64,000 nucleotides of DNA from Streptomyces spinosisporus (GTDB lineage Bacteria > Actinomycetota > Actinomycetes > Streptomycetales > Streptomycetaceae). Shown here in pieces: positions 63,969-64,000 of this stretch. The stretch is taken from assembly GCF_022698145.1 (NCBI RefSeq), contig NZ_JALDAX010000001.1:434001-498000 (forward strand). The letters are read 5' to 3'. The notes below the pieces were generated by a model. It worked only from the letters and a program-made list of their open reading frames with translations. It searched no databases and was not told the origin of the DNA. The translations under genes were made by a program, and so were the position numbers. The number at the start of each line of letters is the position of its first letter. Position 1 is the first letter of the stretch.

Positions 63969-64000
63969 GGCACGGCAACGGCACGGGCCCGCCGAACCGA

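Overview
The window is chromosomal DNA of a high-GC actinomycete, almost certainly a Streptomyces. Third codon positions are nearly all G or C, GTG starts and GGAGG ribosome sites are common, stop-start overlaps of the GTGA/TGATG type are frequent, and the families are typical of the genus: PucR, an ATP-binding LuxR, HxlR, DUF2637, a PP2C-like protein, FhuF-like and a Tat-exported glycosidase. From memory, the order gcl / catalase / glxR / hyi / HTH / uraD / uraH / uricase / deaminase / permease resembles the SCO62xx region of S. coelicolor. No rRNA, tRNA, CRISPR array, prophage or intact insertion sequence was seen.

Layout. 1-6 kb: an Ada/AlkA-type plus Ogt DNA alkylation repair pair, a PPOX-fold protein, a DUF456 membrane protein, a TrmB/LuxR-like regulator and a PP2C-like protein. 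6-16.6 kb: pyruvate dehydrogenase (quinone), a membrane-anchored XRE protein with two secreted proteins opposite, a GH38 alpha-mannosidase, an RsbW-like kinase, a DUF2637 protein and an FhuF-like protein behind an iron box. 16.7-26.3 kb: a GntR regulator, a TPR-like protein, then PucR divergent from a three-subunit xanthine dehydrogenase and an AzgA-type purine permease. 26.3-36.6 kb: SRPBCC, a DsbA-like protein, CorA, an AlkZ-like protein, a LysE/LysR pair, a trypsin and two LuxR regulators. 36.8-40 kb: two coupled acyl-CoA synthetases. 41-53.2 kb: glyoxylate and uric acid metabolism. 53-64 kb: AraC, NmrA-like, a GH106-like glycosidase, MFS/HxlR, a thioesterase, a phosphatase, an aminotransferase and a second HxlR protein.

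The dominant theme is purine catabolism. Xanthine dehydrogenase and 8-oxoguanine deaminase feed urate. Uricase, hydroxyisourate hydrolase and OHCU decarboxylase take urate to (S)-allantoin. Glyoxylate carboligase, tartronate semialdehyde reductase and hydroxypyruvate isomerase salvage the glyoxylate released from ureides, and catalase can remove the peroxide made by uricase. Two different NCS2 permeases bring in substrates. The allantoinase and allantoicase steps are not in this window. Shared palindromes in front of gcl and hyi, and a different palindrome over the uraD promoter, suggest two regulatory circuits, one for glyoxylate and one for urate.

The least expected signal is a pair of long GC-rich hairpins, one on each side of the catalase gene. 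Their stems differ in sequence but both pair perfectly, and they share an identical 17-base loop segment.
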